NCBI GenBank assembly: GCA_030562195.1
Contig: CM060202.1
Span: forward strand, 15,066,001 to 15,130,000
Length of the DNA: 64,000 bases
Source of the DNA: Nipponacmea schrenckii
Lineage: Eukaryota > Mollusca > Gastropoda > Lottiidae
Direction: 5' to 3'
Below are positions 26,401 through 41,400 of this stretch, in pieces. Every line of letters starts with the position of its first letter. Within the stretch, counting starts at the first letter, position 1. The notes beneath the pieces were generated by a model that saw only the letters and a program-made list of their open reading frames with translations, made no database searches and had not been told where the DNA came from. A program made the translations under genes and the position numbers.

Positions 26401-29400
26401 TGTTTTCCTAACCTTTAAAAGCCCATAAATATAAGATGTTATATTACAATTCTTCCAATTACTATAACTAAATGTTGTTTTTTATTCCCAATGTAATTCC
26501 TGGTATCTGCGAATCACGAAACAATTTCAAAATTATAAATGGATTAACTCTTGCATCTATTACCTCGTCAACAATAGTCCAGAGAGGTGCAGAAAAGAAG
26601 AAAAATGTTCATATCGACATACGAGGTGGATATCATTATTAGTATAATTTAATCAGCTTTTATACAACGGACTATCCTAATACCAAACTAGCTGCATTAG
26701 CAGTTTCCTTAAATATACCAAGACTGTTACTTGAACCCTAACATCCATCTTCAGTTCTAGGATCCTGTACACTTTTCTTGCATATGTTGATCATTGAATA
26801 CCATTTGACTGGTTTCATCAAAAAGGATCAGATCTGCTATCGTTCTTTTAAAATAAAATACTTTCAGATGGGACATAGAAATGTTGCAAATTGAATAGAA
26901 ATGTGTAACAATTATAAGTAATGCCTTTTCATTATTTTCTGAATAGTATATCGGGGAAAACTTTATTTTTACTACAAAATTTCTCATTGTCAACTCTGAA
27001 ATAATGACTATTTCATCTTCAGATATATTGGTACACTTTACCGCTGACAAAACAGCTATATTAAATAATAACAGTACAAGTTACATTACAATTACACATA
27101 TAGCTTTTAATAGAAAAGTTAAATAGAAATGCATTAAGACAGAATCTGTTAATTTGCTGGAACTCTTCCAATCAAAAATCGAAATGGTTACCTCGACTGC
27201 ATGTACATGTATAGATTAGCCAATATTACAGAAAGACTCTTATTTTCTTACATTGTCTATAAATTAAAGTTGATGTATTACTATTTGGATGAGCTGGGGT
27301 TCGATTTTTATAAAAGGATATTTCATGTTAATAAGCAAGATGGTATGCTTCTATATTATTGCATAAAACAGTTTTGAATTAAATATATAAGGGACAGATT
27401 AAGTGGTAATCGTTCATCCTAGATAAAACAAACATTTTTCAGCGAAGTACCCATTTTAGTCAGTATATAGCCACAGTTGCCAATGACTTTCATCTGTTGC
27501 TACGATGTTGGCATTGAAATATATATCATAAAAGCATGTTGGTTTTCGATTGCACTGACTCTTTATCTTATTATGTCAAGTTTGTGCTCGCTACCCCCGT
27601 TTCAATCAAAGAGAAAAAAACTTCGATGGTGTGCTAAGATGTCAATAAATCGTAGAATTTGGAAGGCAATATGACGATCAGATTGAAAGTGGTGGCTGAT
27701 AATCGTTTTAAACCCAATGAACCATCATGGCTGGTCTGTAATAGAAGAGATAAAAGCTGAACAAGTCCATTCCAAATAAAAAGAAACTCCAATCGTTATA
27801 ATGTTTATATAAGAAGATATATAAGTGTGTGCTGGTCCAATTCAAAGTAAATAAATGTCAAATTATAAAAGGAAAGAGTAATTACAGATAAGCTACTGAA
27901 AGTTAAAATTAGAGAAATTCTTCAGAAGGAACTGGTCGTTTAGATTCGACATAAAACCTTGTGGCATTAAAATCCCACATCTCGTGTTTCCTTTTCAGCT
28001 GCAAAAAGGTGGACAGAATCTGAACTTGTTTTCCGGAACTACAGACAAGGACCATAAAGTGTTTCCGGTAGACAAAACTTTTTTGAAACCTTTCAGCTCC
28101 ATTGTGTGACTGTCAGAATCTGAGAACAATTGTTAATTGGATTTGATCGACATTTGCTTGTAGTGTATTTTAAATAAGAGATTAACCTGTTGATCGCAGT
28201 TGGTTTTGAATTTGGCAACGGATGCGATGACACGTTATGAATATCGAGCCATTAGATTGCAAGTGTGAGTTTTACTGTTTAATCCACATAGCGTATTCAA
28301 CCTAATATTTATGACTATGTAAGAAACCTAAAGTTTATTTTAGGTCAACCTAAACTATGAATGCCATTATATAAGAAATATTGGTAGACAAAAAACCCAT
28401 AAAGGCCGATTGAAAACCTTAGTTCATTAAGGCTGATTTATGGGTTTAACGTTATCAAAAGTCAATAGCATTCATGTTTTATTGGGAAAATATCAAAGAC
28501 ATTGGAGAAAAGAAAGTATTTCTAAGTCAAGATAAAGAGCAATTAACTTCTAGTCAATGTACGTTATCGGACTCTTTTTATAGCCTTACATTGAGGTCAA
28601 TATCAAAGTTAAATTTAAAGGTTCTTTTGTGTGGGAAAAGTAATACCATTATGCACCTGACAAATCTTCAACTAGCAAGTTATAGAAGTTTGCTGTAGGC
28701 GTCGCTGATCACAATTTATTACATTGTATGTGTCCCCATTCATTTCCCAACATGTGATGTGTTGCTACCTTAATCATTTTATCGAGAGCAAACTCCAAGT
28801 TGAAGTATTTCGACAAGTTGGGTGGAGATTAAAGATCTGGAACCGTTCTTGTATACAGCTTATACAGCTATAGGTAAACCGTTGTAAAGACCTTCATAAA
28901 AAAAAAACAATTCTCGGCTCTTTCCAATAAGTAAAGTGTAAGATATCCTGAACAGAACAGCTGTCTACAGCGAAAAGCAAGTTGGATTCCATTTAAGCTC
29001 TTAATGACTCTTTCGGCCTAAGTTCCTGAGATACCAAAACAATCTGAAACTATCACTCTACAATCGTACTTAGTTCAGTAATTGTTTACACATAATATGT
29101 GTCCTGACGAGAACAATATAAATTGTTGAAATGTTGTATACAATAGAATCCACACGTGATATACCATTAAATTAGGAAAATATCTTTCATTTTGATTCAT
29201 TGATAAGGTAATTAACTGTACAAACATCTGAGACTACATTCTATTCATTTTCTCTACATAAGGGACTTGAAGATGGAACTACGACTGAGAAGTAATATTA
29301 TTGTAAATGGTATCGAAATTGAAAATCTTTAGTAGTTTTAATCCGTTCATTCTCTAGTTCCTTAGGTGTAGAAGAGTAGAACGTAAAACTCTATTCGTTT

Positions 29401-32400
29401 CATTTCGTTTCTAGTTCCAAAGCTGGCCTTACCAACAAAATATATATTAACAATTAAATATTTGGGTTAATCTTGTTACCGTGGGAACCAAGATTGGAAT
29501 TTGATTATTTAGGTACTGATCCCTGAAAAGGGTCACCAAGAATCTAAAAGGATGAGAACTATCCAAACTGAAGCAAACATAATTCATAGAGTGAGGCGAT
29601 ATTCAAATTTCACTAAACCGAAGGTCCTGTTTGGTTTTCCGTGTTTAATGCTAGTGAACAAAAGAAAGTAAACTAGGAGATGTGATGTTCAATGAAGAAA
29701 AATTGTCCAGGACAATGTAGTCCATTAGTATACTTAGTTTGAGATTTTAACTTATCCAATCCGTACCACACGAGGGCATTGTACAATTGAGGAGGCTATC
29801 GGTGGTTTCGAAGAGGACATGTTTGAGACCCTTGACCGACTTTAAGAAGCCTTCTCCTCAATTCCTCTGTTAGATAGATAGTAAATCTAAATATTGTTAA
29901 TATCTGGTTTTACAAGTGATGGACAGCAGACGTCACTCCGAATTGTTAAAAACGAGCTGGAATAGTACGTTTTACCACACTATATCTTCCATAAACAATC
30001 TTCAGTATAACAGCCCATATTTTAATACCAGATCAGAATACAACAGATAAGGTTTTTACTCTGGTATTTTAAGGAAAACTTTCTTAATAACATCTCGTTG
30101 TTTAATAGAAAACAATTCTATTGATAATAATTTTGTTAAGGGTCAGCTGGTGTAAAGGATCTTCGGGAACTAAAGTTTTTATTAGTTTCCTATCTATAAA
30201 CGGAGAATGATGATAATTATACCTATTTCTGTTGTCCAAATAAGATCGTTTCTTGGATCAAAGAATTGAATTACAGAAGGAAGTGGATAAGAAAGAAAGA
30301 ACTATATTTCATAAGCAAAATTAAGCAAGCAACGAAAGTTGATTTATTTAAGATCACCGTACCCACATCCGCATACCTTCCACATAACCAAGCAAATGAC
30401 GCCGTGATCTAGAACCAAAGCTCCAACCAACTGTGCTACAGAACCTCTTATTTCTTTATAATATAAAAATATAAGGTGGTACTTCTTTAAGAGGATTCCT
30501 GTAACGTATGTTGTTCAGTTTATAAACAGTATACACTAGTGGTATTAACTTCCCATTTATAATGGTCAATTCGTCAATAATAAGTGGTTAGAGTGGTATT
30601 TGTTCTATCTTGGCTTTCACTCTGGATGTTCATTAGTCGTAATAAATTATATGTTGTAAGTCTTAATAGTAATCAACATTAGAGTACATTGGCAACTGTC
30701 ACTTATTCCAAATGGATTTACCAACTTAATAACATGAGCTATATTGACACTCCGCAAGTGTAATCGAGTCCGCGAACATCACTTTTTTTACTAGCGTTCA
30801 CCGCAGTGGAGCTGAAATTTTAAAAGGTCTTTAGAAATGGACTTAACAGCTTTTATTTAAAGCCAATACAGAGTGACTATTGAACCAATTTTGCCCATAA
30901 GCAGAGCCAAACAATATGCATATCAGAATATTCTAAACTCTCATAAATTGACAAACCTTTATGTAACCGTATTTTTTTTATTTTCCTTTCTTCATAATTA
31001 TGTTGGCTATAAGGTTTAATATTTATTTCTTTACATAAAAAGTAAGAGTGCTGTGTATGTTGGCTATTTAATACTCTGTACATTAATTGCGTATTTATCA
31101 ACCACTTCACTCTGTTTTCAGTCTACTTCAAATGGGATAAGACACTTTAAACATCCACCTACACCAAACACATATCGAAAATAAACCTGCATTTTTATGT
31201 AATACTCGAACGACATTTAGAAGTGAGGTGTGCCAATTAGAAACACAAGAAAGTACCATGGAATAAGAACACTTCTTCAATAAGGTTACAAACACATTAC
31301 GTTATGTTGACTGCTCGTGTAAATTATTTTGAACCTTAAAGTGTTTTGTAACCTTATCAAAGAAGTGTACTTATTTCATATTTTATTTGTCTGTGCATGG
31401 TCTTTCCTTACTTAATTTCAGAACGTTACAGTAAACACAATGGCTTGCTCAATGTGTCTTATTTGAGAATACAGAAATTATAAATTGATCAACTTGGCAA
31501 TATACATTAAATGTTGGAAGATAAAAGCTCACATTTATTAGTACGATAATAGGATAAAATGATAGATAGGTTTTGTCGGTGATTAAGATGCTCTTTTCTT
31601 TCATGTGGAACTTTGGAACTAAACATTTTCATATTTCATATGTTATTCTGGATCGTCAGTTATTGTGAATAAAGACCTAGATGTTTGAACACTTTCTTTT
31701 GTTAATGGCAAAGGGTGGTCACTGGCACTCTGCCTCAGACTACAAATAGAGCTGTGAAATTCGGCTACTTCACAAATCGATAGATAGGATTTGTCAGCAT
31801 GCTTTTTCGGTTAGGACGCCATGTTTGTCAGTGTTCGTTTTTTCATCGACATGTAAACATCGAACAGGTTGCAGGCAACCTCGTTGTGTATAGTGCCATC
31901 GTCTTCCGTCATTTTCCTTATAGCTTCGAGGGAACAGTAGACTTGAAAAAAAAGACATAAATTGCGACAACTACTAAGAAAATCTTGTGTACCGTTGGAT
32001 ACTTCAAATAATCAAATATGACTAGAAAAGCATCATGTTGACAATCGTGTACAAACCACACCGCCACTCGCCATACATTTTAGAATTGAACTATATTTTA
32101 CAGGGTTAAGTATCAAGAGCCTTTTAAATTGTCAGACATTCGTGCCAATCACAATTTTTTCTTTTCTACTTAGACAAAAACCAATCCAGATAACATGATA
32201 AATATGTCTCTTTCCTTATGATTGGCAGGTAAATAATATTACATGAAAATTATATTAATTTCATTCCGATTTGATGTCTGTCGTATTTCAAGGGGATTAA
32301 TGCATTAAGATATACAATGAACCCCTTGGCTAAAACCTATTTCTTTATTTATTTTATTAGGCCAAAGATTGAATACATAATCCTCTCTAGATAAAATCGT

Positions 32401-35400
32401 AATGGGACATAGCATGATTAAGGCGGTTGCTTCGTTTTGGATTGACGTCTTTGCTAGCTCAAAAGGTGCAGAAATGTAAGACGCAATACCAGTTGTAGAT
32501 GAGGATGAGAGCATTTTTGGATTTGCGCGAAAAAATACATCAAGATAGTTTCATATACGTCGGACCAATCTTTTGCACTATGATCTACTAGGACACGTCA
32601 TTCTATCGTATTTCCACACGTTATTGTAGGGTTTGTTTGTATCTGTTAAGAGTTGGAATAGCGTGTATTACTTTGATTTCAATGGTGGCTCACTGTCATC
32701 GTATCCCGGTCTCCTAAAAGATGACTTGCATTTCTTAATGGTATATCGGTTAATTTAGATTGGATGCTTCGAAAACCTTTCACAGATTCAATGTCTCAAG
32801 ATGTGCACACGTCGGCCCTCGGTAGACCATGAGCTCATCGTTGTCCTTATTTTCCCATCCTATCTCAGATAAATGTGTTTAATCATTCGCCATGTGGTGG
32901 TGTTGTAAGCGTTGATGAGGTTCCGTGCTATAACAAGAGATAAGTGCCCTTTAGTTGTATTTATTTGGTTGTAAATTCTACAGTGGCAGACAAGAAGGAA
33001 GTGTCGGGATTGATCAAGTATCGTGATATCTTTATAGCACTTTATCATAAAACACGGCGTAGGACAGATACCATGCACAATACAATGACTGTAATGTCTA
33101 AAGAGTTAATAGCACTAGTTTTATAAGGCGTTATTCCTTCTCAGTGGTAAAATGAGAGAAATGATCTCCACTCAGTTCTGCTTTACTAATGGCTAACAAA
33201 TACGGGCAGTACCAAGCAAAAGAGTTTTGCCAGGACAGCCATAATTAGCGCATCCTTTAGATATCCAGTCTGAACGTGCGTCTGGATGATCTCAGTGATC
33301 TTTATTCTCCACCGACTTATTTGTCATGGTGAGATAAAATAGCTATAAAACATGCAATGTGATATGGAATCTATAAATGGAAATGATGAGACTAGACTGT
33401 TTATGAAAATTATTCATAAGACATCGATCTTAAGAGATTATGAAACATATAAGGCACTGTTGTATGTTGCAACTGTCAGCGTCATTTTGTTGTTGAATTA
33501 AAGTAAATGGAAGTTTTTATTATTCATCTGTTTGAGGGATTACAAAATCATCATCTGGTACAATAGTTATTATCTTAGATCTACAAAGTAAACATGCTTT
33601 TCGGGGACGTAGGTTCTGAATCGATAGCAGGGGACATCTACTTTGTTGTATGGTAACAGCTTGACAGCTTGAATGACCATGACTTAGTTTAATGTGGCAA
33701 AATGGTAAAAATGCAAAATATAAGGTTCATTAAGAGGGCAAACCGATTCGATAACGGCTCAGATGCTTTTCGGAAAGGCCGGCATACAAGAGTGTTCTAA
33801 TCGCTGGTGAAATCGTGTCGTTATGATTTCACTGCATGCTGCATGGCGTACCTCGTTATCAGATCCCATGCACTGAGGATGCACATAAGTAGGCGTCGAA
33901 CTATCAATATCATACGATGGCATGGGTGGTTACCTTCCGCTTTAACCGACGTTATGTTATCATTCTATAATAATTATGTATTCTATTCATAACATTCTGG
34001 TTATCATTTGTGGAAAGAATGTTAAATCAATAGGCGAACTTGACATGATTGCCATCGATCAAATCATTACCAATACATCATTGATTCCACTATAATACTC
34101 TTATTTACAGATCACACAAAAACTACACAACTTTTTTTCTAAAACTTCAGCCTAGTAATACAGTGATTCTTATCAGAGGAGAGATTACATTCAAGTTCTT
34201 CGGTACGTCCGTCAACATTTCTTGTGGGCACAATAAAGCTACAATTTTCAATGGATTTTGATTAAATTTGGTGTGAGCATTGGAATTGATAAGGCGGTGG
34301 TAAAACGAGTTATAGCCCCTGGCTGGTCAGTCAGTTTGAATTTAACGATTTCCAATAAACAGTTTTTGAATTATTGCCCTTGACTTGCTCAAATCACGTT
34401 ATTTTGGATGCAATAGTATCTTCAATTTTCAATGGATTTTTTTGATAAAACTTGGTATGAGTATTTGAATTGAGAAGGCGGCCGTTTCGATAAACGCTTT
34501 TTTGAGTTATTGCCTTGACCTAGTAAAATTGCATTTATTTTGGGTGAAATAGAAGTGGATTTTGATGAAACCTGGAGTGAGCACTTTAATTGACAAGACG
34601 TTGTTTAAGTTCAAACTCGATGATTTAGATGAAGGTTTTGTTTGTATATATAGATGCTATAAATCAAAGGAAAAAATTGATGTAACAATGCTCATGTGTG
34701 GGCGATTCTTTAAACTGTAATTCCTATCCGAATATCAATTATATTAAAAAGTTTTTAAAAAAGATTTTACGTACGTTTTCATATATTTTTATTTTGTAAA
34801 ACTCAGACAAATAGCGTATAATTAGAATCTGAGTGAAGCTTCCATTAAAGAGGGTAAGATTTAGAATAGAGGAGGTATGTTTTCGAACACCACGTGTACT
34901 GTGTAATGTACACTATCGACAAAATTGAATAACCAAATAGAAGAGGTACGAATTACAAATTTGGCATAAATGGTAAATTGTACCCATTGGTATCTTTGGT
35001 TAACATTTACAGTATGTTTTTTACCAACCAATTGTGACCTTAAACCCTTAGTCAACCACACACAGCAAAAGATTCTGATTTATTTGTGTTCAATTGATCG
35101 GATAGTCGATTACCATGCTATTTCATTACCAATAAAGACTTGACAACAGCCATAAAAATCAGATTAGACGCAATCATCCGGACGTTAAATTAGTGATGAG
35201 AGAAGTAGATAATATGGTTATCATTGTTTTACTAATGAAGTGTAACAATATGTCATACCCCAGAGATTAGTACTTACATTCTCATACTAGTCAGATACAT
35301 TAATTATATACTAGTTCGCTGACTAAGCGATAGTAATCGTAATTACATGATAAAACTAACTAATCAGACTGGTAGATAAATAAAATAGTCTCAGACTAGA

Positions 35401-38400
35401 TCAATAGATTTTCCAACAATGTATATGGGTAGATTTCCGACTTAATGCATTTAAACGCGGGATCCAAGAGAGAGATAGCGTAAAGAGGTTTTATATCCCC
35501 AGTTTAGTATAACTGGGACATTTATACCTTATTTTACGATTTCGCAACCAAAGTATGACCACCATTAACTTGTTAGGGTTCCAGACGCATACAGATTCAA
35601 TTCCCCACTATTTAACAAATTTGTTGGATTTTGAAATACAATATGAAATAGAGTTTTACGTCATACTTTTCAATATTTAGCTTAGAACAAACAGAGCCTT
35701 TCTGTAAGTAGTATTAATATTAAACCAGATTAAATAAGTGATAATACCATTATGGAAGTCTCTTATCCAGAAACAGTTCCGTCAAGGTTGGTTCAGACTT
35801 CACAATGGATGTGTTTAAGTCTAGATATCTTACATAATTTACCTTTCCTTATTATTTCAGTCGCCAAAAATGTCATCCATCCTCATAATTCGAGTGGACT
35901 CATCTGAAAATGTTTATGTCTGGTGAACTTAAAAAGGCAATCTTTTCTCATTATACCACTTGATCAAACTAAATGTGTAGAGATAATCTGAGAAAGGTCA
36001 ATGCCAAGAGATATAGTCAATGCCTACTTTGAATGAAAAAACTTGGGAAAACGATTTACTATCCCGAGAGAGTATTAGCTACCAATTCTGGATAAATGCT
36101 GATAAAAATATTGTTCGTCATTCATGATCTGAACAAATTCTTTGTTCGTTTGCAATGTAGAATATTTAGCTTCCAAAAGCTGTCATGATGTTTGTTAAAT
36201 TATCAAACATATTGTTAAAATGGACTTTAGATGAAAATGACAGAAAATTTAACTTGAAGATTGTCCATTAAACACATAGATTAGTTGAATATTTGATTGA
36301 CTTAGAGCATGTTTGTGTTTCATATTAGTTTCTTCAGATCTGATTCATGTCCATGATTATCGTCATTAATTTGTTTTACTTTTATTCCTAATTACACTTC
36401 ATCCTAGAATCATAGACTTTTAGTGACATTATCCGTTTCATATTCTTGATTACATTAGCAACGCACGTGGTTACCATGACAGATGTGGGATCCGATACGT
36501 TTAAAATATTATAGATTAAAATAAGAAAATCTTCTGAATACTGTCTAAGATCTTTATTTCTGTCCTCTTTAATAACGGTTTTAGAGGATAATTTGCTTTT
36601 TAAAAAGATGAATGTGAGTGTGTCATTCGATTTCGACATTCAAATAGCCATAATATAAGCTTTTTTCATAGTATATGGTCTAGGCATTAACCAAGGTACT
36701 AACCTAGACTTAACCTACATGTTTGAGTTTCATCCCAGCTTTACAGTGAACATCCTTTCGTTTTCCTATATTCGATTGAAATAGTAATTAATAACCAACA
36801 TTTCTTAGTCCAACTATTAGAAAATTTTCCCCTTTGTCCAACCCAGTGGTCTTCATGACGAATTTATATTGGAATCGAGCTAGTGTCGCCAGTCGGCATC
36901 AATCTACTTTTTCCCGTGGTGGTGGTAAATTTCTAGTTAACGTCCTTGCCAGCTTAAGCTGATATCAAAGACTATACTTTTTCCCATCTATCTAGGGCTT
37001 TTGTACGCGCACGCCTGGGGACTGATTAATCAATCAGATAAGAAGCTTTAAGCTGCTGTATCACATGGTTTGTTTCAGACATCAGGTTTATATTCTGCAA
37101 AAATTCAAATGGTCGATATTATATTCTAAGGTAATATCGTGTACAGGTTCACCAACCCCAAAATGACTATATGGCTGATGTTTCTTCACGGCATGGTAAA
37201 GTTACGTAGCATGGTAGCACAATTGCGTGTAGACACAAGTTCTTTCATACCAATGACAGAAATAGTTAAGGTCTTGATAAGGTTCTATGTAATAGACAAG
37301 TTCAACTAAAATTAGATTACCAACAAAACGTCATTTATGTATCATTATCTGTATTTAACTTGGCTGTGTTGATTATCCTAGTAATGAACTAGACTTTATA
37401 AGAAATTCCTTGATTAGAATTTTTGCTGAGACTAACCTGTGCCAACGCAAACAAAAACATAGAAAATGAGTTTGAAACTGCAGAGTATGTTTCAGAGACT
37501 TAAAGAGGGGGTTTATATAGGTCCAAAAACGTTTCTATAGAAAATTCCAATTTACATTTTTGGCTTTAATACATAATGTTAAAATAATCACAAAATGTAT
37601 TCACTTTTTCAGACAACTGAGTTAAAAGAACATACAAGAAGTTGGGGCTAATGGGTAGTTTTTATATAATATTTTAAGTTAATTTCGGAAATCAATTTCA
37701 TCATTGCTCCGAAATCTTTTGAAACAGACAAAATCCAACAACTTAAAATCTAGCAGCCATATTTATTACTCATTAATGTCAAGGACTAGACATAATCTTC
37801 ATAAAAGCTCATAAAAATGATTATGATATGAACCTTGGAGATATGATGTTGCTAATACAGAATTTATTTGACAAAGTTCAATAAAGTTCCTGGGTTTCAT
37901 CAAAGAATACGATATCACGCCATAAAAATGACATGAAATATTCAAACATTGATAAAGTTCGAATGAAATTTCAAATTATAGAATGCAATTTCAAGGGATT
38001 AGTATTTTTTCCACAGCTATCCAAAAGCTGAAACAAAAGTAGCGCTTTTTAACGAGTATTATTTAACGTAATATTTTGAAAATCTTCTTTTAGTCGGTAT
38101 AGTCTTGTATATTTTGAAAATCTTCTTTTAGTCGGTATAGTCTTGTATACAGTTCGGAACTCAATCTGTTTAACTCCGCGTAAATTGGGATGTGTTGTTG
38201 AGATTTTATATTCAACAATTTATAATGTGCTAAGATTTCCTGTGTATTTATTAATGACATTAGGCCTACTTAAAAATGAAATTATTTTAATGAATTTTAC
38301 ACAGAAGTTTACAATCTACATGCATGTTCGACAATATTTTGTTACACCGCTTGCAACACTTACGTGTATTAACCGAAAAGAAAAAAGAAAAGAAAAACGT

Positions 38401-41400
38401 GAATACAGTTTTTTGGTTGTTATTATACAGTCAATAACCCTCATTGGAGTTTAAACCATTTAACATGTAATGTTGCATGTCGTGATCAAAGAAAAGATAA
38501 ATATAGACGATAAAATGACGAAAATAACTCAGAAAATAACAAATTGATAATCTCTTCTTACAGATAAGACCATTATCTGCAAACAACATCAGCATCATCA
38601 GAAATGAAATCATAGTTCAATTCTATTGCTATTTACCCTGTCTGGACACAGGGCATAGGCATAGTAGGAAATATTCAAATTTTTTCCTGTCAATAGAAGT
38701 GGTGTCGAGACATTGAAGGACACCGGTAAACCTCCCTGTATAGTTGAATATTGAACCACAAAAAAGCAAAAAAAAAAAAAAAAAAAAATACCAAACAAAT
38801 CTAATTCTCGAAAGTGTGCCGTGTTTACGTTGGTCTTGGGTCCATGTTTAGCAAGGCTATATTTCATTTGAACTTGAGTTACAATTGCGACCGAAAGCAC
38901 TCGATTAAAGCCTTCCAAAGACCTCAAGAGTATCTTTGGTCGATAAATCTTTTTTTACTCCTCTGCTTCAAATCCAGATCATCCTGAAATTTTTTACAAG
39001 TAATCGCTATGCAGGACATTCACCTATTAATAGCTTAGTCCAAAACTGTTTGATTTTCTCAGCCTGGTTATTAAAACAACTGTATTTCTGAATATGACAT
39101 GGAACCGTCGTCAACAACAACTTGTTAAATATAGTCTGATAATATAAGAAATAATAACCTGGTGTACAGTTAATTTTTGTTTAAGCCCAACTGTACTAAA
39201 TGTACCAAATTACTTTTCCAGTCAAGCGGACTACACTACAACAACCGAAGTTGAAAGGCAAATTGTGTTCGATTGGCCATGAGTAACGTAATGTTGAGTA
39301 GTAATCAATCTGTTAACGTATGAAAAGTGCTTATCGGTGAGGAAACGCCATTTTCTCCATTTTAGTTGCTCAGATGATGGTCGTACAAAAACGCTGCCTG
39401 GTGCTTTTCTAACTGAATTATTTACTTATGAAGACTTGATTATTTCGGTATTAGTTCCGAGTCCTATCAATGTCATAGCTTCATCAAATTCAGAATTAGC
39501 CCCAAGCATAATAACTTAGGATGTGATTTTTTAATTCAAGCTGAAACTGTTTAAAAGGTCAACGTTGCTACGAATCTTAATATTGTGTGGCGTATTTGGT
39601 GGACGTTTATTTTTAATTCTATCGCCTATATCCCTTATACCTGGTGACATTTGATTTAAAAAATTATAAAAATCAAAACCCCCCATTTAAGGTATTATCA
39701 AACAACAGTAACCTTGTATATATGAAAGATATATATTTGTAACCTAGAAAGAAAATCAGGTGACAGAAATCCAAGCCATACAAACTAATGAAAGAAAGTC
39801 AGTAAATATGCACTTATTGATCATAAATAACCGTATTCTACTGTGGTTCAATAACCCTAATGAGGCATGTACAGTAACATCAAAAACTGAAAGAAACATT
39901 ATTAGGCTATTTTTGATTATGTTATTTTGAAAGTACGTCGAACAAATTAATAACCAAATTAGTTAATCAGATGGAAAGCGTATTTTTGAGGAATTATAGT
40001 TTTAACAATTTATTCTTATCAAAGCTTTACTCAAGATTGTATACTGACTTAGTTCATTATTAGCTTACAAATATAAAGGATATAAAGGTGCGAATAGAAG
40101 AGTTCGGTATCTGGTGAATTTTACGGTGTTGGATCGTAGAAAGAGCAAAGAAAGAGAATGGAAGTAGAACTGATCCGAACACATTGTTTGTTTCTTGTAA
40201 TAATCCCGAAATACACATGATACATTTTTACCATAGCTCCTCTATTCATAAACTTATGACTATCTAAAAGAGTATTTGCCCTATATGATATTTTATATAG
40301 TGGCCATCTGGTCATGTTGTTTGAGACCAGGGACACTATACAATAAATCTAGATTGCGACAGATGAAGTAAGATCTGTAAGTCGTCTTTTCACATGCATA
40401 GAAAACAAAGCCTCTTTTAAAATCCTTTAAAATAATCATCGTCACCAAAGATACACTGAACGGCTATATGAATGTTGTTAGAATACTGAAGGTGTCCTGT
40501 TATATTTAAACTACGCAAAAAGACTAGAGGTAGATTCAGCAAAACAAAGAAATGATCAGTGTCGAAATATTTGACTTCTGACTTACAATCGCTATTGTTT
40601 TCAAACTCAAAGACTTCTTTCTGGTTAAACATCAGAGATCTCCTATGTCCTAAAACAAAATTATTACTTCTGGAGCGTGAAATCAATCTTAAGAAATTCA
40701 TTTATCGATCCCATTTTTCTATCGTTAAGCGTCTTAAGTAGTGAAGTAGAAAATGAATACCGTAAAGCAATTGTTGTGAGCCAATTGTGACTTATAAAAA
40801 CTAATCTCTTTACGAATACAATGACATTCTTTTTACAACGGTCAATGGAGGGGTTAAAGAGACCCGAGTAGTAAAAAATTAAGACGGTTCGGTTGAGCGT
40901 TCGAAAAGAATAACGTATTTCTAGACGAAGCATTTCCATTCTGGTTTTAAGACATGTGGCATTTCTTACTCCATACCTATCGTCTGTTATGCACATTTTA
41001 TAGCAACAAATTTTCTTTTGGGGCTAGACATTGTTGGTTAACAATACCGAACAAGGAATACAATTTTGAAAATGTCCTAGTCCATGGTCGCTCTGATAAA
41101 CCTCGTCACAACATGGTCGTATCGTCACAATAATGTAAGTGTTTCGATATCGTTCTGCGATATTATATCATATAAATCTGAACTAAAAAAGGATAAGAAA
41201 GGTATAAAATTGTTCCGCCATCCTCAACGTCTTTGTAATGAGTACTTCCTGGTATTGGAAATACCATGGACCTTAAAGAAAGTTAACAACTTTCGGACTA
41301 ACGTACGTAAATTTCTTCTTTTTTAGAGTGAATGAATTGCCCAGTAATAAGTAGCAGTCTGACATCGACCCTCTGGTCCATTAAAATTCATACTGCCACG

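Noticed and set aside
26757..27050. 97-aa minus-strand frame in intron 1
   Set aside because: Same strand as the gene, but no match to the cyclase family, no in-phase splice borders, and exons 1 and 2 already align without a gap.
40664..40996. 110-aa minus-strand frame in intron 1
   Set aside because: No recognisable motif and no supporting context; length is within chance for this amount of DNA.
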